A stretch of DNA of 64,000 nucleotides from Moheibacter sediminis. GTDB taxonomy: Bacteria > Bacteroidota > Bacteroidia > Flavobacteriales > Weeksellaceae. Location: NCBI RefSeq assembly GCF_900176425.1, contig NZ_FWXS01000001.1:310001-374000 (forward strand), written 5' to 3'. This document shows positions 15,929 to 24,731 of the stretch, piece after piece. The notes beneath the pieces are model-generated. The model did no database searches. It was not told where the DNA came from and saw only the letters and a list, made by a program, of their open reading frames with translations. Made by a program: the position numbers and the translations under genes. Each line of letters begins with the position of its first letter. The stretch's first letter is position 1.

Positions 15929-15977
15929 TTATTTTATGCAAGTTTCAATGAGTTTTATGTAATTTTACCAATTCAAA

Positions 15978-17726
15978 ATGGAAAAAATTCTCGACAATAT
16001 CAATTCTCCTGAAGGTTTAAGAAAATTAAATCAAAACCAACTTCCTCAACTCGCTCACGAAATCAGGGAATTCATTCTCGATACGTTGTCGGTAAAGGCA
16101 GGGCATCTTGGTGCTAGCCTGGGCGTGGTGGAACTGACAATTGCTTTGCACCATTTTTACAATACACCCCAAGACTTATTGATTTGGGATGTTGGACACC
16201 AATGTTATCCGCATAAAATCCTCACAGGAAGGAAAAATAATTTCGATTCGTTGCGTCAAAAAGACGGAATTTCAGGATTTCCGGCGCGTGAAGAAAATGA
16301 ATTTGATACGTTCGGAACGGGACATTCTTCGACTTCGATTTCCGCGATTACGGGAATGGCTTTTGCGAACCAAATCCAGCATAAAACCAACAAACACATT
16401 GCGGTTATCGGCGATGCTTCTATCGTTTCGGGCATGGCATTGGAAGGGTTGAATCATTTGGGAAGTACGGATTTGGATGTTTTGATTATTTTGAATGACA
16501 ATTCTATTGGGATTGATCCTTCGGTTGGCGCATTGAAAGAGCATTTTTTTCAGTTGGAAAATGGATTAAATCATTCTGTTTTTGAAGATTTTGGAATGCA
16601 CTACAAAGGCGTTATTGATGGTCATAATTTTGATGAATTGTTTAATGCTTTTGATGAATTAAATGAAATTTCCGGTCCAAAGTTACTTCATATCAAAACC
16701 ATCAAAGGAAAGGGTTATGCGCAGGCAGAAGCTGATCAGGTAAAATGGCATGCGCCGGGAAGATTCAACAAAGCAACCGGAGAAATTTCTTCTGTAATTA
16801 ATTCAAAAATATCGTATCAACATATTTTTGGAGAAACGATTTCAGAATTTATGCGCCAAAACGAAAATATCGTTGCTATAACGCCCGCAATGCTTTCCGG
16901 AAGCAATTTAATCCAAACAAAAATCGAATTTCCTGACCGAGTAATAGATGTTGGAATTGCCGAACAACACGCTGTGACTTTCGCTGCAGGATTGGCTTCG
17001 CAAGGGATTGTTACATATTTAGCGATTTATTCGACATTTTTGCAACGTGCTTATGACCAAGTTATTCATGATGTTTCTTTGCAGAATCTGCCGGTTGTTT
17101 TTTGCATCGACCGTGCAGGAATTGTCGGCACGGACGGCGCTACGCATCACGGTTTTTTCGATATTTCATTTTTGAGGAGCATTCCAAATATGATTGTTGC
17201 TGCGCCGATGGATGAAATGGATTTTCAGAATTTACTTTACACTGCTCAATTCACAGAACAACCTTTCTCAATCCGTTTTCCAAAAGGAAATTCCAATGCT
17301 GAAGTTTTATCGAATGAATTTGAAAAAATTGAAATCGGTAAAGCAATAGAAATTCAAAAAGGAACTGAAATTGCAATTCTCACTTTCGGAACGATTGGTC
17401 AAAGAATTCAAAATATTTTGAATGAAATTAATTCCAAAGAAAAATTCGGTCATTATAAATTCATTTTCTGCAAACCTTTGGATTTTAATTTATTGGGTGA
17501 AATTCTTAATCAATATGAAACCATCATCACTTTTGAAGACGGAATCTTGAACGGAGGATTTGGAGATTCAATTTTAGAATATGCGCAGGAAAAAGATTTC
17601 AAAGGAAAAATTATCAGAAGAGGTTACCCGGATGAATTCATCGGTCATGCTTCCATCGAAGAATTGGAAAAAGAAATCGGTTTGGATGAAGAGGCGATTT
17701 TGAAGTTTTTGATAAAATTAATTTAA
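15978..17726 (+). CDS. dxs: 1-deoxy-D-xylulose-5-phosphate synthase
   Basis: Condenses pyruvate and glyceraldehyde-3-phosphate to DXP, the first step of the MEP isoprenoid pathway; thiamine diphosphate dependent, cytoplasmic. Recognised from VWDVGHQ-like LIWDVGHQCYPHKILTGRK, the TPP motif GDASIVSGMALEG...LNDN, HIKTIKGKGYAQAE, the transketolase central domain EQHAVTFAAGLA and DRAGIVGTDGATHHG. 582 residues is slightly shorter than the E. coli enzyme (about 620) but normal for this group. Start ATG 15978 directly gives MEKILDNINSPEGLRKL. A TAATTTTA box lies 17 nt upstream. No pathway neighbours are adjacent. Confidence 0.96.
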   Translation: MEKILDNINSPEGLRKLNQNQLPQLAHEIREFILDTLSVKAGHLGASLGVVELTIALHHFYNTPQDLLIWDVGHQCYPHKILTGRKNNFDSLRQKDGISGFPAREENEFDTFGTGHSSTSISAITGMAFANQIQHKTNKHIAVIGDASIVSGMALEGLNHLGSTDLDVLIILNDNSIGIDPSVGALKEHFFQLENGLNHSVFEDFGMHYKGVIDGHNFDELFNAFDELNEISGPKLLHIKTIKGKGYAQAEADQVKWHAPGRFNKATGEISSVINSKISYQHIFGETISEFMRQNENIVAITPAMLSGSNLIQTKIEFPDRVIDVGIAEQHAVTFAAGLASQGIVTYLAIYSTFLQRAYDQVIHDVSLQNLPVVFCIDRAGIVGTDGATHHGFFDISFLRSIPNMIVAAPMDEMDFQNLLYTAQFTEQPFSIRFPKGNSNAEVLSNEFEKIEIGKAIEIQKGTEIAILTFGTIGQRIQNILNEINSKEKFGHYKFIFCKPLDFNLLGEILNQYETIITFEDGILNGGFGDSILEYAQEKDFKGKIIRRGYPDEFIGHASIEELEKEIGLDEEAILKFLIKLI

Positions 17727-17731
17727 ACAAA

Positions 17732-18115
17732 ATGAAGAGTTTTCCGGTAATTGTTATTATGATTTCAATATTCATTTTTTCTTGTAAAAATGATAGAATG
17801 GAATTCGAATCCGAAAAATGGAAACCTTACGAGAGTGGAGTTTCAATAGGGGGTTTTAGGTAAAAAATGGTTTGGGATTTGGTTAAAAATCGTTTGAAAA
17901 CGGAATATCGGCATAATAAAAGCTCAACCTATAAAGAAGTGGTTGAATTGATTGGTGAGCCGGAATCAATTGATACAATCAATGGATTTGCGAAATTTTT
18001 GATAGAGGAAAAATTTGATTATAACATTGATCCAAATGGATATGTTTATCTTCATTTTAACAAAGATTCCTTGTTGCAAAAATGGGTAATTGTTGATACC
18101 GGGTTTGAACCGTAA
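17732..18115 (+). pseudogene. Small lipoprotein gene interrupted by an in-frame TAA
   Basis: ATG at 17732 begins MKSFPVIVIMISIFIFSCKND, a lipoprotein signal peptide with lipobox Cys, and runs 43 codons to TAA at 17861. The same frame then continues directly as KMVWDLVKNRLKTEYRHN, then STYKEVVELIGEPESID, and KDSLLQKWVIVDTGFEP to 18115. The second half looks like the SmpA/OmlA-type fold of small lipoproteins (ELIGEPESID turn, final KWVIVD strand), so the two parts are one gene of about 127 codons broken by a single nonsense codon. Either a real recent pseudogene, a sequencing error, or readthrough. It follows dxs by 5 nt. Confidence 0.65.
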
Positions 18116-18124
18116 ACATCAAAC

Positions 18125-18156
18125 CTTGAACTTCAAACTATTTTCGCGTAACTTTG
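18125..18156 (+). promoter_or_regulatory. Promoter of the SufT-like gene
   Basis: CTTG (18125-18128), 20-nt spacer, TAACTTTG (18149-18156). The -7 box is an exact TAnnTTTG match and the spacing is right; ATG follows 17 nt later. Confidence 0.55.
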
Positions 18157-18173
18157 TACAAAACAAATTTAAA

Positions 18174-18500
18174 ATGTCACTTACAGAACAACAATTGGAT
18201 GCAATCGGCGAAAAATTAGTCGAAAAATTCAAATCCATATACGATCCTGAAATCCCGGTAGATATCTATGAATTGGGGTTGATTTACGATGCTTTGGTCA
18301 ATAATGACGGTGAAGCAAAAATTATTATGACACTTACTTCTCCGAACTGCCCCGTGGCGGAAAGTTTGCCAAATGAAGTCCGCGAAAAAGTGGAGCAAAT
18401 CGAGGGAATCGAAAAAGCAGAAGTTGAAATTACCTTTGATCCACCTTGGGACAGGGACATGATGAGCGAAGAAGCGAAATTTGAATTAGGAATGCTCTAA
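18174..18500 (+). CDS. sufT: SufT-like / DUF59 (MIP18 family) Fe-S assembly protein
   Basis: A 108-residue DUF59 protein implicated in Fe-S cluster maturation. Family motifs: YDPEIPVDIYELGLIYD, MTLTSPNCPVAESLP with the conserved Cys, and ITFDPPWDRDMMSEEAK. Length matches bacterial SufT (about 100 residues). The ATG at 18174 is chosen rather than upstream in-frame codons because it follows a promoter (18125-18156) and begins exactly at the conserved MSLTEQQLDAIGEKLVEKF-like N-terminus. The other suf genes are not nearby. The gene symbol is by family, not by experiment. Confidence 0.88.
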   Translation: MSLTEQQLDAIGEKLVEKFKSIYDPEIPVDIYELGLIYDALVNNDGEAKIIMTLTSPNCPVAESLPNEVREKVEQIEGIEKAEVEITFDPPWDRDMMSEEAKFELGML

Positions 18501-18532
18501 AAAAAATTGTATTTTACCAAAAATTTAAAACT

Positions 18533-19501
18533 ATGAATCCATTTGAACTTTTATCGACTTTCTCAACTGTCATTTACATCGTATTTGGAATTTTCATTTT
18601 GAGTATGTTGGGATTATTCTTCATTGTAAAACAACAAACAGCCGTAATAGTAGAACGTTTTGGTAAATTTCAAGGAGTACGTACAGCTGGTTTCCAATTG
18701 AAAATTCCGGTTGTTGACAGAATTGCAGGGAAACTTTCACTCAAAATCCAGCAATTAGATGTTGTCGTAGAAACCAAAACACAAGATGATGTTTTTGTGA
18801 AATTGAAAGTTTCTGTTCAATATGTGGTAATCAAAGAGAAAGTGTATGATGCATTTTATAAACTGGACAATCCTTATGCGCAGATCACTTCCTATGTTTT
18901 TGATGTGGTGCGTGCTGAAGTTCCAAAATTGCGCTTAGATGATGTTTTTGAGAAAAAAGATGACATTGCGATTGCAGTAAAAGGTGAATTACAGGAAGCG
19001 ATGAACGATTATGGATACGACATCATAAAAACTTTGGTGACAGATATTGACCCCGATGACCAAGTAAAACATGCGATGAACCGTATCAACGCTTCGGAAC
19101 GTGAAAAAGTTGCTGCGCAATATGAGGGGGATGCACAAAGAATCCTTATCGTTGAAAAAGCTAAAGCAGAAGCGGAAAGCAAACGTTTACAAGGACGAGG
19201 AATCGCGGATCAAAGACGTGAAATCGCCAAAGGTTTATTGGAGTCTGTGGATGTGTTGAACGGCGTGGGAATCAGTTCTCAGGAGGCATCGGCATTGATT
19301 GTCGTTACACAGCATTATGATACTTTACAATCTATAGGTGAACACACCAATTCCAAATTGATTCTTTTGCCTAATTCCCCAACGGCTGCGAGCGAAATGC
19401 TCAATACCATGGTTGCTTCTTTTTCGGCTGCGAATCAAATTGGAGAAGAAATGAAAAAAGTGAATCCTCCAAGAGCCAATAAAGGAAATCAGGAAAGCTG
19501 A
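18533..19501 (+). CDS. SPFH-domain (stomatin/HflK-like) membrane protein
   Basis: The 322-residue protein has one N-terminal transmembrane helix (about residues 9-30, VIYIVFGIFILSMLGLFFIV) followed by a band-7/SPFH domain (TAVIVERFGKFQGVRTAGF ... VVETKTQDDVFVKLKVSVQY) and a coiled-coil tail (NRINASEREKVAAQYEGDAQ ... KAEAESKRLQGRGIADQRREI). It is a stomatin-like scaffold that organises membrane microdomains or controls a protease; no NfeD partner is adjacent. It lies between the SufT-like gene (32 nt) and a Fur-family gene (22 nt) and may be cotranscribed with them. Confidence 0.92.
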   Translation: MNPFELLSTFSTVIYIVFGIFILSMLGLFFIVKQQTAVIVERFGKFQGVRTAGFQLKIPVVDRIAGKLSLKIQQLDVVVETKTQDDVFVKLKVSVQYVVIKEKVYDAFYKLDNPYAQITSYVFDVVRAEVPKLRLDDVFEKKDDIAIAVKGELQEAMNDYGYDIIKTLVTDIDPDDQVKHAMNRINASEREKVAAQYEGDAQRILIVEKAKAEAESKRLQGRGIADQRREIAKGLLESVDVLNGVGISSQEASALIVVTQHYDTLQSIGEHTNSKLILLPNSPTAASEMLNTMVASFSAANQIGEEMKKVNPPRANKGNQES

Positions 19502-19523
19502 TGTATTAATTTCAAAAGGTTTT

Positions 19524-19937
19524 ATGAAACCTGAATTAGAAAAAAAATTAAAATCAAGAGATATTCATCCCACTGCGATGCGGATTTTGGTTTTGGATGA
19601 ATTAGAAAAATCCGATTCGGCTTTGAGCTTGAATGAACTTGAAACGCATTTTGATCAAGCCGATAAAACAACGATTTACCGTACGCTCAAAACTTTCCAA
19701 AAACACAAACTCGTTCACAGCATCGAAGACGGAACCGGTTCGGTGAAATATGCACTTTGCGACGAAGATTGTGAGTGCATGCCTGAGCAATCCCATGCCC
19801 ATTTTCATTGCAACAAATGCAGTGTAACTTTTTGCATGAAAGAATTTCATTTGCCCAAAATTTCATTGCCTAAAAACTTCAAAGCCCAAGAAAATAGTTT
19901 GGTAATCAAAGGATTATGTGATAAATGTTCTGTTTGA
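19524..19937 (+). CDS. Fur-family metalloregulator
   Basis: A 137-residue Fur superfamily repressor: winged helix with HPTAMRILVLDELE, SLNELETHF and the recognition region DKTTIYRTLKTFQKHKLVH, then a metal-sensing half with AHFHCNKCSVTFC (structural zinc Cys pair plus His residues) and a final CDKC. The Cys/His pattern is closer to Zur/PerR-like proteins than classic Fur, but the metal cannot be decided from sequence. Likely targets include the Zn/Cd exporter three genes downstream, whose promoter holds a 7-1-7 palindrome (22659-22673); this is inference. Confidence 0.88.
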   Translation: MKPELEKKLKSRDIHPTAMRILVLDELEKSDSALSLNELETHFDQADKTTIYRTLKTFQKHKLVHSIEDGTGSVKYALCDEDCECMPEQSHAHFHCNKCSVTFCMKEFHLPKISLPKNFKAQENSLVIKGLCDKCSV

Positions 19938-19943
19938 TTTAAC

Positions 19944-19979
19944 ATTGCGGCAAAAATAAAAGAATATCTTTACCGCAAT
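19944..19979 (+). terminator. Hairpin after the Fur-family gene
   Basis: ATTGCGGCAAA / TTTACCGCAAT, 10 of 11 pairs, followed by TTTTC. It lies 6 nt after the stop at 19937 and reaches to 14 nt before the next ATG. The right arm contains TATCTTTA, a near match to a -7 box with TTG 17 nt upstream, so termination and the next promoter may overlap. Confidence 0.5.
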
Positions 19980-19993
19980 TTTCAAAACTAAAC

Positions 19994-21178
19994 ATGAGAC
20001 ACATTTACATTTTATTTCTATTGGCGTTCGCCAATTTATTTGCACAAGGTACAAGTACAGAAACCATCAGCTTTGAATTTATCAAAGCACCGGAAGTTGT
20101 TTTGGCGGAAAACCAAAGATCATTTTCTGTAAAGGTAAATTCTCCGTATAATCTTACTGCCGATGAAGTTGTAGCTCAGCACAAAGCAAATTTTGAGAAA
20201 GAATTGGCAGATTATGATAACAAGGTAAAACAAAGCGAAAAAGATTATCACGATTTATTGGCAAAACATGATGATGAGGTTAAAAGAGCAAACGAAAAAT
20301 TTAAAACTGAGTCACAAGCTTTCGAAAAATTGAGCATGATTGAGCGTTTGGCTATGATCGATCAAGGAAAGAAACCAGTACTAGCTATTCCTGCAAAACC
20401 CGAATATATAAAGCCTTTAAAACCAGTTTACACAGAACCTAATTTAAGTGAATACATAATTGTGAACAATGATGTATTGGCTTCACAGATTTCTATTAAA
20501 GGATTTCAAAGAGGAAAAAACAATGTCGATATTTCTGTTGAAATGCAGCAGGTTCAATTTCAGGACAATGCTGGTCAATCTTATGCAAGAATGCCAATTA
20601 CAATGATTGTGAAAGCCAATGGTGAAGAAAAACTGAACGAAAGTTATTTTCAGGAATTTGAATTTATTTCTACTTCTCCAACCAACAATATCAACAAACC
20701 TTATCAGGAAAAAATATATTTAGAAAAGGTAATGGTTTTTCTGAATAAAAAGTTGAACGATATGTTTGCTTACCAAGGAGAAACTAAAAACATTACCCTG
20801 GAAACCATCAAAAACAAAAAGAATGAATATGATGATTTGGAGCGTGCAGATATTTATGTTGCTACAAATCTGAAAAAACTTCAAGCCGGTAATGATTCTG
20901 AGGTCAATGAAATGGCATTTCAAAACATGAAAAAAGGAACCGATATCTGGATTGAAACACTTAAAAAAGTTGATTATAAAGATTCCAAAGCAAAATACAA
21001 TGGTAAAATTGCCAAGATGTTGTATTTCAATTTGATAAAACTAAATGTAGCATTAGACAACAAAAAAGAAGCTGAAAAATTCTTAAATGAAATGCAAGAG
21101 AATTTAATCAATTTAAAATTAAGTTATTCCGAAGAACAAGAGTTAAATCAACTGGAAAGAACTATCTACAAAAAATAA
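19994..21178 (+). CDS. Exported coiled-coil protein of unknown function
   Basis: The 394-residue protein has a clear signal peptide (YILFLLAFANLFAQG). Residues 50-130 are a charged coiled coil (AQHKANFEKELADYDNKVKQ...), followed by a Pro-rich linker (KPVLAIPAKPEYIKPLKP), a beta-rich middle (SQISIKGFQRGKNNVDISVE) and a C-terminal helical half resembling TPR-type repeats (KMLYFNLIKLNVALDNKKEA). I do not recognise the family. It precedes another exported protein by only 3 nt, so the two are one operon and probably act together in the periplasm or at the surface. Confidence 0.75.
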   Translation: MRHIYILFLLAFANLFAQGTSTETISFEFIKAPEVVLAENQRSFSVKVNSPYNLTADEVVAQHKANFEKELADYDNKVKQSEKDYHDLLAKHDDEVKRANEKFKTESQAFEKLSMIERLAMIDQGKKPVLAIPAKPEYIKPLKPVYTEPNLSEYIIVNNDVLASQISIKGFQRGKNNVDISVEMQQVQFQDNAGQSYARMPITMIVKANGEEKLNESYFQEFEFISTSPTNNINKPYQEKIYLEKVMVFLNKKLNDMFAYQGETKNITLETIKNKKNEYDDLERADIYVATNLKKLQAGNDSEVNEMAFQNMKKGTDIWIETLKKVDYKDSKAKYNGKIAKMLYFNLIKLNVALDNKKEAEKFLNEMQENLINLKLSYSEEQELNQLERTIYKK

Positions 21179-21181
21179 AAT

Positions 21182-22609
21182 ATGAAAACTAAACTATACT
21201 CATTATTTGCATTTATTTGCATTTTAGGAAACATTGCGACAGCACAGGAAACGTACGAATGGGGAGCAAAATTTGAATTTGATCCTGAAAATGAGAAAGA
21301 CGTCAAATTTGCAATGGTCGATAATTACAATACTTTCCTTACTTCTTACATAGACGTTTACGGAATGGTGGCAGAACATAAACTCCTCGTGAGGAAATTC
21401 GACCAGAAAAATCAATTAATTGAAACCTATACAACCGAATTACCCACATTTGATAAAGGAGCATATTATAATTACATCGGTTCAGCAGATGCGGGAAAGG
21501 ATAAAGTAGTTTTCTTTTCAGAAGCTTATGTAGGAAAGACAAAGAAAAAAGAAATTTCTCAGACCGTTTTTGATAAATCTACCGGTAAATTTACCAGCAT
21601 GGTTATCGCGAATATTCCAATAGAATCAGCCATGAAATCTGGAACGACTTATTTTGAATTATCACAAAATAAACGTTTTGCAGCCATTCGTCATGAAAAA
21701 CATTCCGGACGAAAAGATCCGCAGGTAAATATCATCACTGTGATTGATTTACAAAATATTTCCACGGTTTGGAATAAAGAATATATATTTCAAGATGGAT
21801 TTCATGCTAAATCTTATGGAGTTTCAAATACAGGAAATATCGTAATTGTAGCAGCTGACAAAGCAACAAAATTACAGGATTATCTACTTTTGGGTTCAGC
21901 TTTAGGTTTTGAAAAGAAAGCGTTCAGCACTTATATGGAAGTACACAAACCTACCATTTTCAATATCGGTCAGAAAGAATATTTAATTGCTTTTAATAAA
22001 GAAGTAAAAGGAATTATTAAAGATCCTTACGAAAATATCCTGCTATATGATTTAGAATCAGGAAACGTAATTGCCAACAACAAAGCGGTAGGACTTTATT
22101 CGCACAAAGATATCGTAGATGTGTCTATACGTAACCTTTTTATAGAAAATAACGAGATTGTAATTTTCTCAGAAGGAAAGTTAAAAGCGGGAACAAAAGA
22201 ACAAAAATCTTACGGTTCTACCATGACCATTCCCACCGCTTATTATCATTTTACGCCTTCTTACATGATTAAATTATCATTAGAAGGAGAAATAAAACAG
22301 AAAGTGAAATTAGAAATCTCAAACAACAACGAAGCCGATTTATACCACTCTTTTGGCGTTAATTTAAACAAAGGGAAATTTTATATAAAAACCAGTGGAT
22401 ATTCAGGAATCATACATCTTCAAATTGATGGTAGTCACACTCCTGTTTTTTACATAGATGGCGGAACTGACCCAAATAAAACCAGCCAAATGAAATACAT
22501 AAACCAACTCACACACTATCTTCCGGATAGCAATACATTTATCTTAACAAGAACAATTGATCAAAACGGAATGTCTTTGGTAAGTGTAAAAGGTGCAAAT
22601 ATTAAATAA
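21182..22609 (+). CDS. Exported protein of unknown function, possible beta-propeller
   Basis: The 475-residue protein has a signal peptide (SLFAFICILGNIATAQ). The rest is rich in repeated strand-turn units (KRFAAIRHEKHSG, NTGNIVIVAADKAT, NEIVIFSEGKLKAG, NTFILTRTIDQNG), suggesting a beta-propeller, but no named repeat motif was recognised. No sorting domain, so probably periplasmic or outer-membrane associated. Start ATG 21182, three bases after the stop of the coiled-coil protein. Partner function is unknown. Confidence 0.75.
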   Translation: MKTKLYSLFAFICILGNIATAQETYEWGAKFEFDPENEKDVKFAMVDNYNTFLTSYIDVYGMVAEHKLLVRKFDQKNQLIETYTTELPTFDKGAYYNYIGSADAGKDKVVFFSEAYVGKTKKKEISQTVFDKSTGKFTSMVIANIPIESAMKSGTTYFELSQNKRFAAIRHEKHSGRKDPQVNIITVIDLQNISTVWNKEYIFQDGFHAKSYGVSNTGNIVIVAADKATKLQDYLLLGSALGFEKKAFSTYMEVHKPTIFNIGQKEYLIAFNKEVKGIIKDPYENILLYDLESGNVIANNKAVGLYSHKDIVDVSIRNLFIENNEIVIFSEGKLKAGTKEQKSYGSTMTIPTAYYHFTPSYMIKLSLEGEIKQKVKLEISNNNEADLYHSFGVNLNKGKFYIKTSGYSGIIHLQIDGSHTPVFYIDGGTDPNKTSQMKYINQLTHYLPDSNTFILTRTIDQNGMSLVSVKGANIK

Positions 22610-22646
22610 TCAATTTGCAACCCGATTGCACATAAACTTGACGAAC

Positions 22647-22676
22647 TTTGTTTTATAGAATGAATGATTCATTTTG
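22647..22676 (+). promoter_or_regulatory. Promoter with operator-like palindrome upstream of the P-type ATPase
   Basis: TTTG (22647-22650) and TCATTTTG (22669-22676) with an 18-nt spacer fit the Bacteroidota promoter pattern with one mismatch at -7. Between and over the -7 box lies the perfect 7-1-7 palindrome A-ATGAAT-G-ATTCAT-T (22659-22673), and the outer arms AATGATT (22664) / AATCATT (about 22682-22688) form a second inverted repeat. This is the layout expected of a metal-responsive operator (Fur/Zur-type, or MerR-type by its place in the spacer). Confidence 0.5.
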
Positions 22677-22712
22677 AAATAATCATTCTTAAATCTAAAA
22701 TTAAACAAAACT

Positions 22713-24659
22713 ATGTCAGCAAATTGTTGTTCAACCGAAGATACAAAACATAAACCTTCAAACAATGAAGTGAATCATGATGACCACGACCATGGTGATT
22801 CTTCTACGTTTAAAACATACATTCCTGCAATCATCAGTTTTACCATGCTGATGGCGGGAATTTCATTTGATTATTTCGACCAACCTCAATTTTTCCAAAA
22901 CCAAACCGTTCGCCTCGTTTGGTATTTAATTGCATACATTCCGGTTGGATTTCCCGTTTTCAAAGAAGCTTTTGAAACAATGAAAAAGGGAGAATTATTT
23001 ACCGAATTTACCTTGATGTCCGTGGCGACAATTGGTGCATTTATTTTGGGAGAATTCCCCGAAGGCGTTGCCGTGATGCTCTTTTATGCCGTTGGCGAAT
23101 TGTTCCAAAGTGCCGCAGTCAATCGTGCCAAAAATAACATCAAAGCCTTGCTAGATGTACGCCCCGATTCGGCAAATGTTTTCAGAAATAACCAATGGGA
23201 AAATGCTAAACCCGAAGAAGTCGAAATCGGAGAAACCATCCAAATCAAGGTGGGAGAAAAAGTTCCATTAGATGGGATTATGTTGTCCGAATTTTCGAGT
23301 TTCAACACTGCCGCTTTGACAGGAGAAAGCAAGCCGAATTCCATCAAAAAAGATGAAAATGTTTTGGCGGGAATGCTCAATCTGGAAAAAGTCATTGAAA
23401 TAAAAACCACTAAAAAATTTGAAGACAGTTCTCTCGCGAAAATCTTACAAATGGTTCAGGAAGCTAGTTCAAGAAAAGCCAAAACAGAATTATTCATCCG
23501 GAAATTTGCCAAAATTTATACGCCTATTGTTTTCTTCTTAGCAGTTGCATTGACGTTTGTTCCTTATTTGTTTGTAGAAAATTATTTGTTTGAACAATGG
23601 TTTTACCGCGCTCTGGTTTTCTTAGTGATTTCATGTCCCTGTGCCTTGGTGATTTCGATTCCCTTGGGCTATTTCGGGGGAATTGGTGCGGCTTCGCGAA
23701 ACGGAATTTTGTTCAAAGGTTCAAATTATCTGGATTTAATGGCGAAGGTAAATACCGTTGTGATGGATAAAACGGGAACTTTAACCGAAGGTGTTTTCAA
23801 AGTGCAAGAAATTAATTCCGAATTAGAACAAAATGAATTTCTAAATTATCTTTCTGCGATTGAATCCAATTCTACACATCCGATTGCTAAAGCGATTGTG
23901 GAATTTCATCCATCAGAATTCAAAGCTGAAAATGTTGAAGAAATTTCAGGTCATGGGTTGAAAGGAATTGTAAATGGTAGAGAAATTCTAGTTGGAAATG
24001 GAAAATTACTTCAAAAATTCAATATTCCTTACGATGCTGAAATTGATAAAATTGTCGAAAGTATTGTTTTAGTAGCAATTGACTGGAAATTTGCAGGTTA
24101 TGTAACCATCGCAGATGAAATAAAAACCGACGCTAAACAAGCCGTTTCCGAAATGAAACAAAATGGTGTTTTACAAACGGTTATGTTGAGCGGAGATAAA
24201 GATAGCATTGTGCAGAAAGTTGCGCAGGAATTAAAAATAAACAAAGCATTCGGGAATTTACTTCCGGAAAATAAAGTTGAAAAATTCCAGGAATTAAAAC
24301 AAAATCCTAAAAATGTAATCGCATTTGTAGGCGATGGAATCAACGACGCCCCCGTTCTGGCATTGAGTGATGTCGGAATTGCGATGGGCGGAATGGGAAG
24401 CGATGCCGCTATTGAAACCGCCGATGTAGTCATTCAAACTGATCAGCCGTCAAAAATTTCAACCGCTATCAAAATCGGCCGCAAAACCAAACAAATTGTC
24501 ATTCAAAATATCGCATTGGCATTTGGTGTGAAAATCATCGTTTTGATTCTCGGAGCAGGTGGATTGGCGACGATGTGGGAAGCCGTTTTTGCTGATGTAG
24601 GTGTTGCGCTTCTGGCGATTCTAAATGCAGTTAGGATTCAGAATTTGAAATTTAATTAA
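22713..24659 (+). CDS. Heavy-metal P1B-type ATPase (Zn/Cd exporter type)
   Basis: The 648-residue protein couples ATP hydrolysis to metal export across the inner membrane. It has a short Cys/His-rich N-terminus (NCCST ... NHDDHDHGD) in place of an HMA domain, paired membrane helices, ALTGES (201-206), the CPC motif in SCPCALVIS (308-310) with P1B-2-like surroundings, the phosphorylation site DKTGT (352-356), a SNSTHPIAKAIV-type HP locus and the hinge GDGINDAP. The CPC with GYFGGIG in the following helix and a DKTGTLTEG site suggests Zn/Cd/Pb (ZntA/CadA class) rather than copper. An operator-like palindrome precedes it, and a Fur-family gene is nearby. Confidence 0.92.
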   Translation: MSANCCSTEDTKHKPSNNEVNHDDHDHGDSSTFKTYIPAIISFTMLMAGISFDYFDQPQFFQNQTVRLVWYLIAYIPVGFPVFKEAFETMKKGELFTEFTLMSVATIGAFILGEFPEGVAVMLFYAVGELFQSAAVNRAKNNIKALLDVRPDSANVFRNNQWENAKPEEVEIGETIQIKVGEKVPLDGIMLSEFSSFNTAALTGESKPNSIKKDENVLAGMLNLEKVIEIKTTKKFEDSSLAKILQMVQEASSRKAKTELFIRKFAKIYTPIVFFLAVALTFVPYLFVENYLFEQWFYRALVFLVISCPCALVISIPLGYFGGIGAASRNGILFKGSNYLDLMAKVNTVVMDKTGTLTEGVFKVQEINSELEQNEFLNYLSAIESNSTHPIAKAIVEFHPSEFKAENVEEISGHGLKGIVNGREILVGNGKLLQKFNIPYDAEIDKIVESIVLVAIDWKFAGYVTIADEIKTDAKQAVSEMKQNGVLQTVMLSGDKDSIVQKVAQELKINKAFGNLLPENKVEKFQELKQNPKNVIAFVGDGINDAPVLALSDVGIAMGGMGSDAAIETADVVIQTDQPSKISTAIKIGRKTKQIVIQNIALAFGVKIIVLILGAGGLATMWEAVFADVGVALLAILNAVRIQNLKFN

Positions 24660-24712
24660 CCATTAAGAAGTTTAGAAAATTAAGAGAAAACTTAATAAAC
24701 TTCTTAATGGTT
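24658..24712. repeat. Perfect 17-bp inverted repeat (AACCATTAAGAAGTTTA family), likely bidirectional terminator
   Basis: AACCATTAAGAAGTTTA (24658-24674) and TAAACTTCTTAATGGTT (24696-24712) pair perfectly around a 21-nt loop. It separates convergent genes and starts within the TAA of the ATPase. Single arms of the same sequence occur at 30048-30080 and 34350-34374, so it is a dispersed repeat that also serves as a terminator here. Confidence 0.8.
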
Positions 24713-24731
24713 CAAAAAAATGAAGATTCAA

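Noticed and set aside
18090-18173. An upstream in-frame start extending the SufT-like protein by 28 residues
   Set aside because: The extra part has no family similarity, overlaps the preceding gene and would include the promoter at 18125-18156.
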